Positions 26,585 to 35,594 of a DNA stretch of 64,000 nt are shown one piece after another. The notes below the pieces were generated by a model that saw only the letters and a list, made by a program, of their open reading frames with translations, was not told the DNA's origin and searched no databases. Numbering within the stretch: the stretch's first letter is position 1; each line of letters begins with the position of its first letter. The DNA comes from Streptomyces sp. ISL-100 (GTDB lineage Bacteria; Actinomycetota; Actinomycetes; Streptomycetales; Streptomycetaceae): NCBI RefSeq assembly GCF_018614615.1, contig NZ_JAGGOK010000009.1:1-64000 (forward strand). Reading direction: 5' to 3'. A program made the position numbers and the translations under genes.

Positions 26585-26596
26585 GACAACGTTGTC
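26585..26596. promoter_or_regulatory. GACAACGTTGTC operator, site 5 (manA / glycolate-oxidase divergent promoter)
   Basis: Perfect palindrome in the 70-bp gap between the divergent mannose-6-phosphate isomerase (start 26558) and the FAD oxidase gene (start 26629), so one site can control both. Confidence 0.87.
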
Positions 26597-26628
26597 CCGC
26601 ATCGTAGCAACGGATATCGTCGGTCGCC

Positions 26629-28032
26629 ATGGCAGAAAGAAGCTTCGAACCCGCAGGAAAGCCCGCGCTTCATCGCCTGCTGGCGGGGATCGTCGGCGAC
26701 GAACATGTGCGTTCCGACCCTGGCGGGCTGGAGCCGTACGGCCGTGATGCCACGCCTCTGTTCCATCATCGGCCGGACTTCGTTGCCTTCCCTCGCAGCA
26801 CGGCCGAGGTGGCGGCCGTGCTGCGCGTCGCCAACGAGCACCGGATCCCGGTCATCCCCAGAGGCGCCGGGTCCAACCTCTGCGCGGCCACCGTCCCGCT
26901 CACCGGCGGCATCGTCCTCGTCCTCACACGGATGGACGCGATCCTGGAAATCAGCTCGGAGGAGCTGCTGGCCGTATGCCAGCCGGGCCTGACCACCTCG
27001 GCACTGGGCACCGCGGCGGCCGGGCACGGCCTGCTGTACGCCCCCGACCCGGGCAGCAGGACGGTGTCCACCATCGGCGGCAACGTCGCCACCTGCGCGG
27101 GGGGCCTGCGCGGCCTGAAGTACGGCGTCACCAGGAACCACGTGCTGGGCGTCGAGGTGGTGCTGGCCACCGGCGAGGTCATCCGCACCGGTGGGCGGCT
27201 GTGGAAGGACGTCGCAGGCTACGACCTCACCCGCCTCCTGACCGGCTCGGAGGGCACCCTCGGCGTGATCACCGAGGTGACACTGGCGCTGCTGCCCATG
27301 CCTGCCACCTCCGGCACCGGCGTCGCCTACTTCACCACCCTGGCCGAGGCGAGCGAGGCGGTCCGCAGAACAATCGCCGCCGGCGTCGTGCCGGCCACGC
27401 TGGAATTTCTGGACAACATCTGCTTGAACGCGGTCGAGGACTTCGCCGGACTCGGTCTGCGCCGCGACGCCGGAGCGCTCCTGCTCTTCGGCGACGACGG
27501 CACGCCCGACGCGGTCGAGCGCGCAATCACCAGAATGGCAGACATCTGCGCGTCGGCCGGCGCTCTTGAGGTGACGACGGCCGAGGACGTGGCGCAGTCC
27601 GAAGCGCTGCTCGCCGCACGCCGTTGCTCGCTCCCCGCGCTCGCCCGCCTCGGCCCGATGACCATCCTGGAGGACGTCAGCGTCCCCAGACCTCGCATGG
27701 CCGACATGGTGGACCGCATCGACGAGATCGCCGCACGGCACGACGTGCGGATAGGCACCTTCGGCCACGCCGGGGACGGCAACCTGCACCCCACCTGCGT
27801 CCTACACCCCGCCGACCAGGCGGCCATCGGGCGCGCACACACCGCCTTCGGCGAGATCTTCCACACGGCCGTCGAGCTGGGCGGCACCATCACCGGAGAG
27901 CACGGGGTGGGCGCGGCCAAGCTGCCCTATCTCGAGGCGCGGCTGGGCAACACACACATCGATCTGCTGCGCCGGATCAAACACGCCTTCGACCCCAACG
28001 GCATCCTCAACCCCGGAAAGCTCGGCTCGTGA
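26629..28032 (+). CDS. glcD: FAD-linked 2-hydroxyacid oxidase subunit, GlcD-like
   Basis: 467 residues. FAD-binding type 4 domain: IPVIPRGAGSNLCAATVPL (about 77-95), DPGSRTVSTIGGNVATCAGG (about 141-160) and the long FAD-linked oxidase C-terminus with FGHAGDGNLHPTCVL (about 380-394) and GGTITGEHGVG. Enzymes of this family oxidise glycolate, D-lactate or other 2-hydroxyacids and pass electrons to an Fe-S partner, encoded next with a four-base overlap. Control by operator site 5 ties it to the sugar regulon, suggesting that the pathway releases a hydroxyacid (inference). Confidence 0.92.
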   Translation: MAERSFEPAGKPALHRLLAGIVGDEHVRSDPGGLEPYGRDATPLFHHRPDFVAFPRSTAEVAAVLRVANEHRIPVIPRGAGSNLCAATVPLTGGIVLVLTRMDAILEISSEELLAVCQPGLTTSALGTAAAGHGLLYAPDPGSRTVSTIGGNVATCAGGLRGLKYGVTRNHVLGVEVVLATGEVIRTGGRLWKDVAGYDLTRLLTGSEGTLGVITEVTLALLPMPATSGTGVAYFTTLAEASEAVRRTIAAGVVPATLEFLDNICLNAVEDFAGLGLRRDAGALLLFGDDGTPDAVERAITRMADICASAGALEVTTAEDVAQSEALLAARRCSLPALARLGPMTILEDVSVPRPRMADMVDRIDEIAARHDVRIGTFGHAGDGNLHPTCVLHPADQAAIGRAHTAFGEIFHTAVELGGTITGEHGVGAAKLPYLEARLGNTHIDLLRRIKHAFDPNGILNPGKLGS

Positions 28033-29093
28033 ACGACGACCTCTTCGGCCCTCATCTGCTCGACCGATGCATCTCGTGCGGGTTCTGCCTGCCCGCCTGC
28101 CCCACCTACGACAGCACAGGTGACGAGGCCGCCTCGCCCCGCGGCAGGATCAACTTGATGCGCGCGCTGCAGACCGGCGACCTGCCGCTGGACGATCCAA
28201 CCGCGACCGAGCAGGCGAGCTTCTGCCTGGGCTGCCGGGCCTGCGAGGTGGTCTGCCCCGCCGGAGTCGAGTACGGCAAGCTGCTGGAAGAATGGCGCGA
28301 CGCGACCTGGCGGGGCCGCAGCCGACCGCTGCCGGCCCGCCTCCTCATGATGGCGGCCGGTAGGCCCTGGCTCCTGCGCGCGATGGGCGTCGTACGGCGG
28401 AGCGCCCGGCGGCGGCCGCTCGCGCCGGATCAGCCCGCGCTCATGCTCGGATGCTTCGAGCGCGCACTGTTTCCCGAGGTGAGCCGTGCGGCCCTGCAAC
28501 TGTCACCCGGGCTGGCCGTCCCTCGTTCTCAGGGTTGCTGCGGCGCGCTGCACGCGCACAACGGGGACCTTGAAGGTGGCCGCGAGCTGGCCAGGAAACT
28601 CGGACGAGACCTTCCCGGAGTCATCGTCACCACCGCCGGCGGCTGCGCAGCGCATCTGGCGGAAGTCCTCGGCCGAGACCGCGTCAGAGAGTTCTCCGAG
28701 CACGTCACCGCCGGAGCGGTGGCGATGAGAAGGCTCGTCATCGACGGACGCCTGGCGCGAGTCACGTTCCAGGACTCGTGTCACCTGCGAAACGGCCTGG
28801 GAGTGCAGGTCCAGCCTCGTGCTCTCCTCCGGCAGGTGGCGGAGTATGTGGAGATCGAGGGTGCTGACCGGTGCTGTGGAGCGGCCGGCACCTACGCCCT
28901 GCTACGTCCGAAGGACAGCATGGCCATCCTGCAGCCCAAACTGGACGCCATAGAGGCGGCGGGGGTGGACTATGTCGTCGCGGTGAACCCGGGATGCCTT
29001 CGACAACTGAGCACCGGGCTCAAGAGGCGGGGGTCGAGCGTGCGGGCCGTCCATCTCGCCGAACTGATCGCAGGAGCCTTGCCGACTCAGTGA
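28029..29093 (+). CDS. glcF: Fe-S 2-hydroxyacid oxidase subunit, GlcF-like
   Basis: 354 residues from GTG 28029, overlapping the glcD stop (GTGA). Two 4Fe-4S clusters are shown by CISCGFCLPACPTY (about 14-27) and CLGCRACEVVCPAG (about 65-78). Two CCG-type cysteine-rich domains follow: SQGCCGALHAHNGD (about 168-181) and DRCCGAAGTYALL (about 278-290). It accepts electrons from the GlcD-like flavoprotein. It ends the carbohydrate island; an IS3 element starts 72 bp downstream. Confidence 0.92.
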   Translation: MNDDLFGPHLLDRCISCGFCLPACPTYDSTGDEAASPRGRINLMRALQTGDLPLDDPTATEQASFCLGCRACEVVCPAGVEYGKLLEEWRDATWRGRSRPLPARLLMMAAGRPWLLRAMGVVRRSARRRPLAPDQPALMLGCFERALFPEVSRAALQLSPGLAVPRSQGCCGALHAHNGDLEGGRELARKLGRDLPGVIVTTAGGCAAHLAEVLGRDRVREFSEHVTAGAVAMRRLVIDGRLARVTFQDSCHLRNGLGVQVQPRALLRQVAEYVEIEGADRCCGAAGTYALLRPKDSMAILQPKLDAIEAAGVDYVVAVNPGCLRQLSTGLKRRGSSVRAVHLAELIAGALPTQ

Positions 29094-29237
29094 TCGGCGA
29101 GCTCACCGGACGTCGTCCGATCCTCCGATACGGCAGCTGTAGATCGTTAAGGGGTAGGTCAGCTGGGGGCCTTGACCCCTGATCTTGGACACTTGAGACG
29201 TGGATCTTGAGGATCTGAGAACGGGCATCTTGTGGTC

Positions 29238-29537
29238 ATGAAGCACTACCCGCCGGAGTTCAAGGCGGACGCGGTCGAGCTGTACCAGTCGCGGCCCGGA
29301 GCGACGATCAAGCAGGTCGCCGCCGACCTGGGGATCAACCCGGAGACGCTGCGTAACTGGATACGCGCGGCCGGAGCGGGCCGCCCGCGGGGACGCCGGG
29401 CCGAGGTGTCGGCCGAGCCGCCCACGCCGCTGGAGGCGGAACTGGCCGCCGCACGCAAGAGGATCCGCGAGCTGGAGGAGGAACGTGAGATCCTGCGGAA
29501 GGCCGCGAAGTATTTCGCCGGGGAGACGCGCTGGTGA
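29238..29537 (+). CDS. IS3-family transposase OrfA
   Basis: 99 residues: helix-turn-helix (ATIKQVAADLGINPETLRNW, about 23-42) and a charged coiled coil (ELAAARKRIRELEEEREILR). Start ATG 29238; GTG 29232 is possible. Ends overlapping the orfB start by four bases. Confidence 0.9.
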   Translation: MKHYPPEFKADAVELYQSRPGATIKQVAADLGINPETLRNWIRAAGAGRPRGRRAEVSAEPPTPLEAELAAARKRIRELEEEREILRKAAKYFAGETRW

Positions 29538-30431
29538 ACCGCTTCCAGTTCGTCGCCGACCACCAGCGCCGCTTCGGCGTGAAGCGGCTGTGCACCATCC
29601 TCGGCATCGCCCGCTCGAGCTTCTATCACTGGCGCCGCACCGCAGCCGACCGGACGGCCCGCCAGGCAGCCGACGCGAAGCTCGCCGCCCGGATACGCAC
29701 CATCCACCGGGCCTCGGACGGCACCTACGGCGTCCCGAGGATCACCGCCGAACTGCGCGAGGACTGCGAGCGGATCAACCACAAGCGCGTCGCCCGCCTC
29801 ATGCGGCAGGCCGGTCCGGCGGGACTGCGGCTGCGACGCAGGCATCGCACCACCATCGCGGACCCGGCCGCCGCGAAAGCGCCCGACCTGATCGGCCGCG
29901 ACTTCACCGCGAAGGCGGTGAACACCAAGTATGTCGGCGACATCACCTGTCTCCCGCTGACCAGCGGGAAGTTCCTGTATCTGGCCACGGTCATCGACCT
30001 CGCCTCGCGCCGCCTGGCCGGCTGGGCGATCGCCGACCACATGCGGACGTCCCTGGTCACCGATGCTCTCGCCGCGGCCGAACGGACCCGCGGAAGCCTG
30101 GCCGGCGCCGTCATGCACACCGACCACGGAGCAATACACGAGCCGGGCGTTCGCCGACGCCTGCCGCCAGGCGAGCGTGGTCCAGAGCATGAGCGCCGTC
30201 GGCAGCTCGGCGGACAACGCGCTCGCCGAGTCGTTCAACGCCACATGCAAACGCGAGATCCTCCAAGGCCGCAGGGCCTGGACCGACGAGCGCGAAGCCC
30301 GCCTCGACCTCTTCCGCTGGCTCCACCGCTACAACACCGTCCGCCGCCACTCCGCCCTCGGACACCGCAGCCCCATCACCTACGAGACGGCCCTCGACAC
30401 ACCATCAACTACGCTGGCCCCAGCCGCATAA
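29534..30431 (+). pseudogene. IS3-family transposase OrfB (frameshifted)
   Basis: DDE integrase with HTH_21-type N-terminus (YGVPRITAELREDC). The first Asp lies in VGDITCLPL and the second in HTDHG. Directly after HTDHGA (about 30132) the frame changes, and the remainder (VVQSMSAVGSSADNALAESF with the catalytic Glu) is read in the 30063-30431 frame. About two bases appear to be missing. Inactive as sequenced. Confidence 0.88.
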
Positions 30432-30462
30432 GCCGTGTCCAAGATCAGGGGTCAAGGCCCCA

Positions 30463-30593
30463 GCGGCATCTCGCCCCACTTCAGGCCACGGCGCCACCTG
30501 ATGACCGCCACCGAACACCGCACCGAGATGATCATCCGCTTCGCGATCTGGGACCAGATCACCGGCACCGCCGCCCTGCCCGCCACGGCCTGA
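30463..30593 (+). pseudogene. Probable transposase C-terminal remnant
   Basis: A short open stretch reads PRRHLMTATEHRTEMIIRFA and ends in ALPATA and a stop; I recall similar tails from actinomycete DDE transposases. It starts at the right edge of the IS3 element. Isolated fragment. Confidence 0.4.
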
Positions 30594-30849
30594 ACCAGCG
30601 CCGCCGGCCCACCCCGGCATGCCCTGACGCACCGTCGGACACTCACGCCCTCGACAACGTGACAGTGCCCTCCTGGGAAGTCGGAGGATGCCTCGTCCCG
30701 ACAGGGACGCCGCTCTACCAGATCCTCAAAATCCAGTGTCTACGGTATCCAAACCCCGAGGTGAGGATCCGTCCCCGTTTCTGCTGCTGGGGGCATTCGT
30801 TAGGGAAGGCACACGAGGATCGACACCGGCAGTCTGAGAACGAGCACGC
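30594..30849. other. Intergenic spacer without a recognised gene
   Basis: No supported coding or RNA feature. A segment near 30715-30745 superficially recalls a tRNA anticodon arm but lacks the other arms. Confidence 0.5.
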
Positions 30850-31107
30850 ATGAGTGCAGCACAGGTGGAAGGCGCCGAAACGGTTCGCCCGAGCCGCAGT
30901 CAGCGCGATTCCGCTCACGGCACGGCGGAGGTTCAGCCGTCCCAGCAGAGGAAGGCCGCCGTCGAGGCCGTGTGCACCTCGCCTGCGGTCGGCCCTGGTC
31001 GGTCATTCGTTGCGACACCCATCTACGACCAGCTGCGTGCCGAGTACGCAGCCCGTCATCTGACTCTTCCCGGTGCCGGCCCTGCGGCGGCGGCGCCTTG
31101 GTCATGA
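30850..31107 (+). CDS. Small hypothetical protein upstream of the lipocalin-prenyltransferase fusion
   Basis: 85 residues, polar N-terminal half, ending with FVATPIYDQLRAEYAARHLTLPG. The TPIYDxLxxEY segment recalls a pattern in other Streptomyces hypothetical proteins, but I cannot name a family. It ends 64 bp before the fusion gene and could be cotranscribed with it. Coding status is uncertain because the gene is short and lacks a clear ribosome-binding site. Confidence 0.4.
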   Translation: MSAAQVEGAETVRPSRSQRDSAHGTAEVQPSQQRKAAVEAVCTSPAVGPGRSFVATPIYDQLRAEYAARHLTLPGAGPAAAAPWS

Positions 31108-31171
31108 AACACCCGGACGGCCCGCCAGTCATGCGCCAGCCGCCTGGCGGGCCCGAGGAGAATCCCTGATC

Positions 31172-33454
31172 ATGCGTGATGAAACTGTGCAGAACAAGCC
31201 CGTGACGGTGCCGGAGCATCTGATGAGTCTCGGCATGGAAAGCGATCCGGACCATCCTGACGACACCGTGGGCATGGAATGGTGGTACGTCAACTTCCAT
31301 GCCGAAACAGCCGAAGGCAGGCCGTTTTCCGGCTTCGCGGCGTTCTTCCGGGTCGGCGAAGCGAGCGCTCACGGGGGAGTGGAACACTCGCACACCCTCG
31401 CGGCCGGGTGGTGTGATCCGCAGACCGGGCGCTATCAGCAGCTGACGCAGCTCGACGGGGCGAATCTGGCCCTGATCCGGCAGGTACTGAGGAACGATCG
31501 CGTCTACGATCCCAAACTGCGTGAGGCACTCGAGGACATGGTGTCCGACGACCGGCCTCCGCTGCCCGACCTCCCTCTAGAGGGGCCGGTGCGTCTCGGT
31601 CTCGATCCGTTCGTGCTCTGCTACGGGACGGACGCCGAGTTCCGGCGTGATGACGAGGGCAGTTATCGGCTGCGGCTGCGTCATCCGGTGGAGCACTTCT
31701 CCATGGATCTCGCCTTCACGCCTCTGCGCCCGGCAGCCTGGCAGGGAGGTGGGACGGTGTCGGGGATCGGCGATGACGACGAGGGAATGCGCTACTACAG
31801 CGTGACCCGTCTCGCTGTAGCGGGTGAGATTACTACCGTCGGCGTCCGGCACGAGTTCGCCCACGGCATCGCCTGGTACGACCACGAGTGGGGTCTCGCC
31901 CCTGTGCGGGCAGAAAGCGGCTTCGCGGCGGAGGAGACGGCCTGGGACTGGTGCGGCCTCCATCTGGACAACGGCTGGGACGTCTCGGCCGCCGTCTGGA
32001 GCAAGGTGAACGTCGCCGACGGCAAGAGTGAACTCCGGGACCGGACCTCGCTCGTCGTGTCACCCGACGGCACCGCCCGCACGATCGACGACTACACGCT
32101 GGAGCGCGGCCCTGTATGGACCTCCCTGCAGACCTGCAACGAGTACCCGCTCAGCTGGACGCTCACCTCGCCCTCCCTCGGCCTTGACCTCACGCTCCAG
32201 GCGGCCTTCGCCCGCCAGGAGGTGCGCACGGTCACCATCCACCGGGGCTTCTGGGAGGGAAGGGTCCACGTCAGCGGCAGATTCGGCGGCAGGGCGGTGC
32301 ACGGAACCGGCTTTGTGGAGGTCAAGCCGGCCCAGGCGATCGCCCGGATGGACCAGCTCATGAACCCCATCGCAGCGGAGACCCGCCGAGTCATCAGTGA
32401 GTTCTATCCGTCGACCCCCAGCCCGCAGGCCAGCCTCGGTTTCCTCGGCCCCGGGACGGAAGACCTGCTGTCGACCGTTTCCCACAGCGAGATCCACGAG
32501 GCGCTGGCCCGGCCCGTACTGCATGTGGTGGAAGCGGCGGGCAAGAGCTGGCGCCCCTTCGCGTTCATCGCCGTGGTCGAAGCATTGGGAGCCGACAGCG
32601 ACCCCTACCGTCCGCTGATGGCGGTCGTCGAGCTGCTGCACACCGGCAGCCTCATCGTCGACGACGTACAGGACGACGCCGTCTTGCGGAGGGGCCGCCC
32701 AGCCGCGCACAGCGTCTTCGGCACCGCCACGGCCATCAACGCGGGCACCGCTACCTATTTCGCCTTCGACCGGGTTCTGCGCGGGCTGGAGCTGAGGCCG
32801 GAGGTCCGTCTCCACGCCTATGAGTTGTTCTGCGGCGTGCTCCGCAGCGCACACGCGGGTCAAGCCCTCGACATCCGGGGGCGTACCCGGGCCATGGACG
32901 AAGCCGTAGCCGCGGGCAGCCAAGAGACGATCGGCGACCACGTACTCGCAGTCCATCGCCTGAAGACGGCACTACCGGTACGGGCCCTCGCGGATCTGGC
33001 CGCCACCCTCGCCGATGCCCAGCCAGCCCAACGCGCGGCGCTCTGCGACTACTTCGAGGCGCTGGGCCTCTGTTATCAGATCTCCGACGACGTGTTCGAT
33101 CTGCGGGGTCACGTCAATGGCAGCGGAGAGCGCTTGAAGGAGCCGGGCGAGGACATCCGCAACGGGAAAGTGACCTACCCCCTCGCATGCGCAATCGAAC
33201 TGCTGCCCAACGGCAGGGCCCAGGAACTCTGGCGGCGCGTCAGTGCCCGGCCCCGGCAGCCGGAGGAGGTCGCCGCCTGCATCGCTCTGCTTGAACGGTC
33301 CGGTGGTGTGGACCTCGCGTTGGAGCGCGCCCGGGCGTTGATCAACAGGAACTGGAACGTCCTCGAACCGCTCCTGCCGAATTACCCGATCAAGGCCATG
33401 CTCCGTGCGCTCGGCCTGTTCGCCGCCTACCGGGACGCACAACTGAACGGATAA
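31172..33454 (+). CDS. Fusion: CrtC/AttH-like lipocalin domain plus polyprenyl diphosphate synthase
   Basis: 760 residues from ATG 31172 (GAGGAG at 31154-31159). Residues about 1-390 resemble the hydroxyneurosporene-synthase CrtC/AttH lipocalin-like family: DTVGMEWWYVNFHAE (about 32-46), VRHEFAHGIAWYDHEWG (about 223-240) and WDWCGLHLDNGWDVSAAVW. Residues about 400-760 are a trans-isoprenyl diphosphate synthase: first Asp-rich motif DDVQDD (497-502), RRGRPAAHSVFG, a QALDIRG stretch and second motif DDVFD (639-643). The prenyl synthase should condense IPP with an allylic diphosphate. CrtC-like domains are known as carotenoid 1,2-hydratases and, more broadly, as lipocalin-like enzymes acting on polyenes. 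A single chain may build and then hydrate or cyclise a terpenoid (inference). No separate terpene cyclase is nearby; the next gene is broken by ISL3. Confidence 0.85.
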   Translation: MRDETVQNKPVTVPEHLMSLGMESDPDHPDDTVGMEWWYVNFHAETAEGRPFSGFAAFFRVGEASAHGGVEHSHTLAAGWCDPQTGRYQQLTQLDGANLALIRQVLRNDRVYDPKLREALEDMVSDDRPPLPDLPLEGPVRLGLDPFVLCYGTDAEFRRDDEGSYRLRLRHPVEHFSMDLAFTPLRPAAWQGGGTVSGIGDDDEGMRYYSVTRLAVAGEITTVGVRHEFAHGIAWYDHEWGLAPVRAESGFAAEETAWDWCGLHLDNGWDVSAAVWSKVNVADGKSELRDRTSLVVSPDGTARTIDDYTLERGPVWTSLQTCNEYPLSWTLTSPSLGLDLTLQAAFARQEVRTVTIHRGFWEGRVHVSGRFGGRAVHGTGFVEVKPAQAIARMDQLMNPIAAETRRVISEFYPSTPSPQASLGFLGPGTEDLLSTVSHSEIHEALARPVLHVVEAAGKSWRPFAFIAVVEALGADSDPYRPLMAVVELLHTGSLIVDDVQDDAVLRRGRPAAHSVFGTATAINAGTATYFAFDRVLRGLELRPEVRLHAYELFCGVLRSAHAGQALDIRGRTRAMDEAVAAGSQETIGDHVLAVHRLKTALPVRALADLAATLADAQPAQRAALCDYFEALGLCYQISDDVFDLRGHVNGSGERLKEPGEDIRNGKVTYPLACAIELLPNGRAQELWRRVSARPRQPEEVAACIALLERSGGVDLALERARALINRNWNVLEPLLPNYPIKAMLRALGLFAAYRDAQLNG

Positions 33455-33550
33455 GGGTCCGAGAAAGAGCGAGCGGCGCCTCCCACCGGCCACCTTGCCC
33501 ACCCCGTGGGCCGTGCTGACGGTCCCTACCCCCCGAAAGGCCAGCAGCGC

Positions 33551-33694
33551 ATGCTCCCTGAACACGATGTCATCACGGACTTCCCGGAGGAACTTGCACA
33601 ACTGGGCCCGCATCCCCGGTTCCCGGCGCTCAGCGACATCCAGAACGCGCGCAGTGGCACCCCCACCATGTTCTTGTCAGCGGTCACGCAATTC
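33551..33694 (+). pseudogene. 5' fragment of an unidentified gene cut by ISL3
   Basis: ATG 33551 starts MLPEHDVITDFPEELAQLGP and reads PHPRFPALSDIQNARSGTP, then TMFLSAVTQF, when the ISL3 inverted repeat begins. Beyond the element, 35444-35550 reads PAISFAAANANQASPGYFGG to a TAG with normal high-GC third positions and may be the 3' end, although the two halves are one base out of frame when joined at the imperfect 8-bp duplication. I do not recognise the family. It lay 96 bp downstream of the lipocalin-prenyltransferase gene and may have belonged to its pathway. Confidence 0.45.
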
Positions 33695-35443
33695 GGCTCT
33701 GTCGGGGATCTTGTGATGTCGCAAGGTCATGGGCTGAGGAGTACCCGCTGGCGTAGGAGGTCGAGGTTGGCTCGGCCGTAGCCCATGCGTTTGAGAAGTT
33801 TGACGCGGGTGACGTGGCCCTCGACCTGGCCCGAGCTCCACGGTGTGGACAGCCCGGCGGTGACGGCGTCGAAGTCGCGTCGCAGGCCGCTGACCAGGGA
33901 GTGCAGTGCTGGGGAGGTCGTCGGCCAGAACACGGTCCATCCAGTCGGGAAGTTGGTCTCCCCGGAGTTGGTGGAGCATCTCGGCGAAGTCGTGGACGTG
34001 ACGGGCTGCGGCGTCGAGGTGAGGGCAGACCGTGCGGATCTCCTTCAGTTCCGCGGCGTCCGCGGGGGTGAGGTGCTGCGGGTTCGTCAGGATCCATCGG
34101 ACGACGCGTCGGGGTTTGGGGGCCGGCCTCGGTTGAGGCCGGGACACGCGCTGCTGCTTCCGCCCTGGTTGGCGGGGCGGCCTGAAAGCACGAAAGTAGC
34201 GGCGGACGCACTGGATGCTCCCCGTGAACCCACGCTCCCGCAGTTCCCGGTGGAGCTGGGGAATGTCGTGACAGCCGTCCAGCCAGCGGGCATGAAGGTA
34301 CGGCTTGTGCTCGTCCAGTACGGACAGGCGCCCGGTGGCTTTGGCCAGGAGTTCGTTGAGGCGGCGCGGGCGAACCGGCGGACGGTGGAGTGGTCCAGCC
34401 GCAGTGTCCGGCCGATCGCCGCCAGGGATTTTCCCTCGATCAGCAGTTCCTGGACCGCCGCGTAACGCTCGGCCGTGCGGGTCACCAGGCGCCGGGGCTG
34501 GCCCATCACGTCAAGGGTGCCGTCGGGTGGAACGAACGGCACGACCGCCGCCTCGGGCTCCGTCGCGACCGGGGCCTGCACGATCGTCTCCGCCGTGACC
34601 AGGGGCTCCGCGAACGCTTCCCGGACGCATCCGTAATGGGAGCCGACCGTCTTCTCCAGGGCCTCGGCGATGTTCCGCCACAGGTGCCAGGCATCGGCGA
34701 CCTGCATCGCCTGCGGGGCGCCGGTTCTGGCTCCCTCGGCATAGGCGCCGGCCCGGTCGCGGCAGATGACCTCCACTTCCGGGTGCTGGCGGAGCCATGC
34801 GGCCAGCGGTTCGGCGTCCCGGCCGGGCAAGACATCGACGGGCCGGCGGGCTTCCAGATCGACCAGGATCGTCGCGTAGGAGTCACCCTTACGCAGAGCG
34901 AAGTCGTCCACTCCCAGATACCTGACCACGTCGACCGGTTGCTGGGGAACCGAGCGCAGCAGATCCAGCAGCGCGTCCTTGGCGATGCGGATCCCAAGCA
35001 ACGTGGCCAGGCGGGCACCGGGCCGGCCTGCCAGCGTCAGGGCGATCGAGGCGAGCATCGATCGCAGCAGCATGGTCTGCCGGGCATGCGGTCTGGTCAG
35101 CCCCTCGACCTGCTCGGCGAATGTGACGGCCGAACACCGATCGCTCAGGCACTTGAAGCGTCGCACGATCAGCTCGATCATCACCGGGCTGCCAGCGACG
35201 GGCGCGTCGCCGAGCCTCCGGACGTACCGACCGTGCACCCGCCACGACGGCATCCCGCACTGCGGGCACCTCACCGGCAAGGTCTGACACCCCGCGCGAA
35301 GCGTGATGACCCCGGCCGTTCGCTTGATCGACTCGATGACAACACCGGACAGATGCGGCAACAACCGCCCCAACACCCCTGAACCGCACACCCGAAGGCT
35401 GCCCAGCTCAACCCTGCGACATCACAGGATCCCCGACAGAGCC
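33695..35443 (-). mobile_element. ISL3-family insertion sequence (decayed)
   Basis: 1749 bp with 29-bp terminal inverted repeats differing at one position (33695-33723, GGCTCTGTCGGGGATC..., and 35415-35443). Flanking octamers CGCAATTC and CAAAATTC match at six of eight positions, consistent with an aged 8-bp target duplication, the ISL3 hallmark. Confidence 0.88.
33727..35391 (-). pseudogene. ISL3-family transposase, multiply frameshifted
   Basis: Begins at 35391; zinc-finger-like CPQCGMPSWRVHGRYVRRLG, then the DDE domain with YLGVDDFALRKGDSYATIL (about 155-173) and VADAWHLWRNIAEALE. The frame changes near 34.34 kb and again near 33.93 kb, where the conserved tail GQVEGHVTRVKLLKRMGYGR appears. 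Inactive as sequenced. Confidence 0.88.
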
Positions 35444-35594
35444 CAAAATTCGCCGCCCCGGGCCCGCCATTTCTTTCGCCGCCGCCAACGCCAACCAGGC
35501 ATCACCCGGCTACTTTGGCGGCCCGCGCGTCCGCTGCACGCTCGACTAGAACTCTTTGCGTTCCCAGTTCAACAGAACTCAACTGGGGCTGACG

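Larger units (their letters stand above)
29166..30461 (+). mobile_element. IS3-family insertion sequence (orfB frameshifted)
   Basis: 1296 bp bounded by perfect 26-bp inverted repeats, 29166-29191 (GGGGCCTTGACC...) and its complement at 30436-30461. Encodes orfA and a disrupted orfB. No clear target duplication was recognised. Confidence 0.9.

Noticed and set aside
30700..30790. tRNA-Leu-like anticodon arm (TCCTCAAAATCCAG)
   Set aside because: No acceptor stem, D arm or standard TPsiC arm could be paired around it.
35444..35550. Short peptide ending in PRVRCTLD considered as a RiPP core peptide
   Set aside because: No start codon of its own, no leader motif and no modifying enzymes nearby; better explained as the 3' end of the gene cut by ISL3.
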